From: JAIPEK01 sp041685935
GTDB taxonomy: Bacteria > Desulfobacterota > Desulfobacteria > Desulfobacterales > Desulfobacteraceae
Direction: 5' to 3'
Assembly: GCA_041685935.1 (NCBI GenBank)
Contig: JAWLES010000009.1
Span: forward strand, 1-26,639
Length of the DNA stretch: 26,639 nucleotides
Shown: positions 23,845-26,639 of the stretch, one piece after another
Position numbering within the stretch: the first letter of the stretch is position 1
Layout of the letters: the number at the start of each line of letters is the position of its first letter
Notes under the pieces: model-generated
Seen by the model: the letters and a program-made list of their open reading frames with translations, nothing else
Databases searched by the model: none
What the model was told of the DNA's origin: nothing
Position numbers and translations under genes: made by a program

Positions 23845-25866
23845 ATGAAACTTCGACTGATTCTTTTGATACTGGCGGTGTCCGCATTTATATTCGCCTG
23901 TCTGGGGTCGTTTATGTATTACTCCTCCCTGAAAAACACAGCCCGTCTTGAGGCCAAAAGACAGGGGACACTCCGGATCGACACTTTGAAAAGCGCTCTG
24001 TCATCCTATTTAAACGAGTACAAAAAACCCGCCAAAACCCTGGCCCAGCTTGCCGAGCTGAAGAACGCCCTGATAATGCCCGGCAAAACCACCATCGAAA
24101 AAGCCAACGTGATCCTGGACAGCTTTCAGCATTCGCTCAAGGCCGAGGCCTGCTACCTGATGAACACAGACGGGTTGACCATGGCTTCCAGCAACCGGCA
24201 TGCGCCTGACAGTTTTCTCGGCCAGAATTTCGCCTTCCGGCCCTACTTTAAAGAGAGCATTGCCGGAAGACCGTATATGTACCTTGCCCTTGGAACCACT
24301 TCCCACAAACGGGGCGCCTACTACAGCCGGCCGGTGTACAGCTATTCAGGGTCCAGAATCCTCGGCGTGGCCGTAATAAAGGCCTCCATAGAACTCATTG
24401 AATCAAGGCTGATCACGGATGACAACGAAGCTTTTCACGTTGTCGACAAAAACGGAATTATATTCATATCAAGCAACCCCGAGCTCCTCTATAAAACAGT
24501 CTCACCCCTCACAGAAGAAGAGGAAAAAAAAATCAGGGCATCGAAACAGTTCGGCCGGGGCCCATGGAAACCATCTGACCGGAACCTTGAACAGCACCTG
24601 GTTCACAGGATGAATATTCTGGAAGACGGTTCCTGGCAGCTTGTGTTCATGCAGGACATCGAATCGGCCACAAAAAGAATGTACGGCCCCATCATCAGAA
24701 CAACAGGAATGGTGGCCCTGTTTTTCACCCTGTTTCTGGGGGCGGCCATATTTGTTCTGTACAACCTTGCTTCCAGAGAGCTCAACAGAAGCAGAATAGC
24801 CGAAGAAAAGCTCAAGGCAAGCGAAGAGCTGTACCGGTCCATCTATCACAATACCCCTGCCATGCTCCACTCCATAAACCGGGAATGCCGCCTGATCAAC
24901 GTCAGCAGCTACTGGCTGGAAATGACGGGTTATACCAAAGAGGAGGTAATGGGCAGGAAGCTGACGGATTTCTTTTCTCCCGAATCCAGACACAGGGCTG
25001 AGACAAAAATCCTTCCGGAGTTTTTCCAAGGACCGGGCATCAACCGGGATATTCCGTACCAGCTGATCAAAAAGGACAAAAGCACCATGGAAATCCTGCT
25101 TTCATGTTACGGGATAAGGGACGAAAACGGGGAAATCAACCGGACTCTCGCAATATCCGTTGACATTACCGACCGCGTCAGGCAGCGAAAGGAGCTTGAA
25201 AGAATCAAAAAGGAAAAAGTGTCCGCCACCATAATGGAAAAACAGGAGCTGGAAAGGGGAATCATTGCACGGGAACTCCATGACGAACTCGGCCAGACCC
25301 TGACCGCACTGAAGATGGATGCCGTCTGGATCACCGGCAAAATCGGCAATGACCAGAAAAATGTCCGGGATCGCGCCCGAAATATTTCCGCCCTGACAGA
25401 CAAGACCATAAAGGATGTCAAATCCCTTGCATTCCGACTGAGACCCGGCTCCCTGGACGATCTGGGATTGGCGGACAGCATAGAATCGCTGGTCAGGGAT
25501 TTTGAGAAACGCACCAACATCAATGTCACATTCACCCCCTGCCCTATGCCGGAACCCGGGTATACCCAGAAAACAGCCATATACAGAATCATACAGGAGG
25601 CGCTGACCAACTGCGCCAAATACGCAGATGCCTCAGCAGCGGACATTGAATTCACATTTGAACAAAATACCCTGAAAGTCTCCATAACCGACGACGGAAA
25701 GGGATTCGATATGACCCGAACGAATCATAAAGAGACTTTGGGGCTCACAGGCATGAAAGAAAGGGCCACCCTTGCAGGCGGAGAAATCCGCATCCGGTCA
25801 AACCCGGGTAAAGGGACAAGTATTGTGCTGATAATCGACAACATGGACGAGACCTATACAGTATGA
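23845..25866 (+). CDS. sensor histidine kinase with DctB-like dCache domain, PAS and HisKA_3
   Basis: A 673-residue membrane kinase. TM1 spans residues 4-26 and TM2 284-307. Between them is a periplasmic double-Cache domain whose AEACYLMNTDGLTMASSN and SFLGQNFAFRPYF segments resemble the C4-dicarboxylate sensor DctB. A PAS domain follows at about 325-445. The HisKA_3 dimerisation domain has the phospho-accepting histidine H479 in ARELHDELGQTL, followed by a HATPase_c domain with IQEALTNCAKYA and DDGKGFD. This NarX/DegS-type core pairs with NarL-type regulators. The frame is open from a TTG at 23698, but the 49 extra residues are not membrane-like and precede TM1, so I chose the ATG at 23845, although its ribosome site is weak. 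The regulator overlaps its end by four bases. The signal is probably a small carboxylate, by inference. Confidence 0.92.
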   Translation: MKLRLILLILAVSAFIFACLGSFMYYSSLKNTARLEAKRQGTLRIDTLKSALSSYLNEYKKPAKTLAQLAELKNALIMPGKTTIEKANVILDSFQHSLKAEACYLMNTDGLTMASSNRHAPDSFLGQNFAFRPYFKESIAGRPYMYLALGTTSHKRGAYYSRPVYSYSGSRILGVAVIKASIELIESRLITDDNEAFHVVDKNGIIFISSNPELLYKTVSPLTEEEEKKIRASKQFGRGPWKPSDRNLEQHLVHRMNILEDGSWQLVFMQDIESATKRMYGPIIRTTGMVALFFTLFLGAAIFVLYNLASRELNRSRIAEEKLKASEELYRSIYHNTPAMLHSINRECRLINVSSYWLEMTGYTKEEVMGRKLTDFFSPESRHRAETKILPEFFQGPGINRDIPYQLIKKDKSTMEILLSCYGIRDENGEINRTLAISVDITDRVRQRKELERIKKEKVSATIMEKQELERGIIARELHDELGQTLTALKMDAVWITGKIGNDQKNVRDRARNISALTDKTIKDVKSLAFRLRPGSLDDLGLADSIESLVRDFEKRTNINVTFTPCPMPEPGYTQKTAIYRIIQEALTNCAKYADASAADIEFTFEQNTLKVSITDDGKGFDMTRTNHKETLGLTGMKERATLAGGEIRIRSNPGKGTSIVLIIDNMDETYTV

Positions 25867-26501
25867 TTCACATTCTGCTTGCTGACGACCACGGCATCGT
25901 GCGGGAAGGGCTTAGAAAAATCATTGAGGAAAGCGGGGATATGGTTGTTCAAACCGAGGTGGCCGACGGAAAGCGGGCGGTTGCCGAAGCTTTTGAATCC
26001 CGGCCCGACGTGGCGGTGATCGATATCTCAATGCCCGGATATGACGGGCTTGAAGTAACCAAACGGCTGGTGGAACAATACACGGACCTGCCTGTGGTCA
26101 TTCTGACCATGCATGATGAACAGCAGTACCTGGTCCGGGCCCTGGAGGCAGGCGCAATGGGATATCTTACCAAAAGCAGCGCCCCTGAACAGCTGGTGGA
26201 AGCCATCAAAAAGGTTTATTCCGGCAAAAGGTTTCTCACCGAGGAAGGGGCGGAAGCCATCGCTCTGAAATTCGCCAGAGGGGCGAACAAAAAAGGCATC
26301 ATCGACCAGTTGTCCACAAGGGAGCTGCAGGTATTGCGGGAACTGGCCATGGGACATACCAACAAGGAAATCGCAGAATCCTACCACATCGGAGTTAAAA
26401 CAGTGGACACCTACCGCCACAGGCTTTTAAAAAAACTGAACCTTAGAAACAATGCCGAACTATCCCGTTTCGCCATCAATCACAACCTGATTGAAACCTG
26501 A
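25863..26501 (+). CDS. NarL/FixJ-family response regulator
   Basis: A 212-residue regulator. The receiver domain has the acidic pair D8 and D9, the phosphorylation site D54 in VIDISMPG, T82 and K104. The C-terminal LuxR-type helix-turn-helix covers about residues 146-207, with LSTRELQVLRELAMGHTNKEI and VKTVDTYRHRLLKKL. It starts inside the last codons of the kinase gene (ATGA overlap), so the two are made together. The kinase has the HisKA_3 type that is usual for this regulator. Target genes are not evident; the operon's own leader with its inverted repeats is one candidate. Confidence 0.95.
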   Translation: MIHILLADDHGIVREGLRKIIEESGDMVVQTEVADGKRAVAEAFESRPDVAVIDISMPGYDGLEVTKRLVEQYTDLPVVILTMHDEQQYLVRALEAGAMGYLTKSSAPEQLVEAIKKVYSGKRFLTEEGAEAIALKFARGANKKGIIDQLSTRELQVLRELAMGHTNKEIAESYHIGVKTVDTYRHRLLKKLNLRNNAELSRFAINHNLIET

Positions 26502-26515
26502 CTGACTTGTTCGGT

Positions 26516-26639
26516 TTATGGACAAGGACACGGCTGTTTATATGAAAGTCCGTGCCAACTTACCGGCATCAGGCGATCCGGTGTAACCTTCCACTCATTC
26601 TCAAAGCCCATCCAGGGCTTTTCCGAGGCAAATGCCGGA
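26516..26639 (-). CDS. possible C-terminal end of a gene running off the right edge
   Basis: The minus strand stays open from the window edge for 40 codons and ends in TAA at 26516-26518. The translation contains PWMGFENEWKVTP and LMPVSWHGLSYKQ and ends in CPCP. The composition is protein-like, and the position, 14 bases from the end of the convergent regulator gene, is natural. I do not recognise it. A run of 40 open codons can occur by chance, so this is tentative. Confidence 0.4.
   Translation of the reverse strand, partial: PAFASEKPWMGFENEWKVTPDRLMPVSWHGLSYKQPCPCP

Noticed and set aside
1..26639. CRISPR arrays, tRNA or rRNA genes, riboswitches
   Set aside because: No regularly spaced repeats, no cloverleaf-like sequence with CCA context and no recognisable riboswitch core were found by reading; short or divergent RNAs could still be missed.

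Overview
The window reads as an ordinary, densely coded chromosomal segment of a Gram-negative bacterium, most likely a sulfate-reducing or related member of the Desulfobacterota (Desulfobacterales-like). That placement is an inference from gene content: a small DUF4911-type gene coupled to miaB, an outer-membrane barrel protein, a STAS-MlaE/MlaF/MCE/lipoprotein lipid-transport set, an acetyl-CoA hydrolase-GNAT fusion and a stand-alone SagB-type oxidoreductase. I saw no rRNA, tRNA, CRISPR array, prophage or insertion sequence, and nothing that clearly marks horizontal transfer. No gap exceeds about 280 bases.

Layout. 1-901: the left edge cuts the N-terminal part of miaB (minus strand), preceded and overlapped by a small DUF4911-like gene. 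902-3799: an exported beta-barrel-type protein, a RecJ-type exonuclease with two altered motifs, and an unrecognised 142-residue protein with its own promoter. 3974-5166: an orphan coiled-coil protein ending in a recombinase-type helix-turn-helix, convergent with a TetR-family regulator. 5281-9750: glycogen phosphorylase (minus) diverges from a CoA-transferase/GNAT fusion (plus). 9771-12043: two glycosyltransferase genes of the kinds called TIGR04282 and TIGR04283 converge, and the second is coupled to a ZIP metal transporter. 12262-15929: a four-gene lipid-transport operon (STAS-MlaE, MlaF, MlaD, PqiC-like lipoprotein). 15841-18464: a GT4 glycosyltransferase and an RlmD-like rRNA methyltransferase on the minus strand; the glycosyltransferase end overlaps the lipoprotein end by 89 bases. 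18567-20790: two alpha/beta hydrolases and a SagB-type nitroreductase in a row. 20801-23564: CinA and a radical SAM protein in tandem on the minus strand. 23845-26501: a membrane histidine kinase with a DctB-like sensor domain and a NarL-type response regulator. The right edge holds what looks like the last 40 codons of a minus-strand gene.

How the genes fit together. Most are housekeeping or envelope functions: tRNA and rRNA modification, DNA repair, glycogen breakdown, outer-membrane lipid trafficking and glycosylation. The least ordinary points are the DctB-like sensor joined to a NarL-type output with a leader rich in inverted repeats, the two unrecognised proteins after recJ, the fused CoA-transferase/GNAT enzyme, and the convergent overlap of two genes that both look genuine. 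I did not find convincing evidence of a wholly new multi-gene system.
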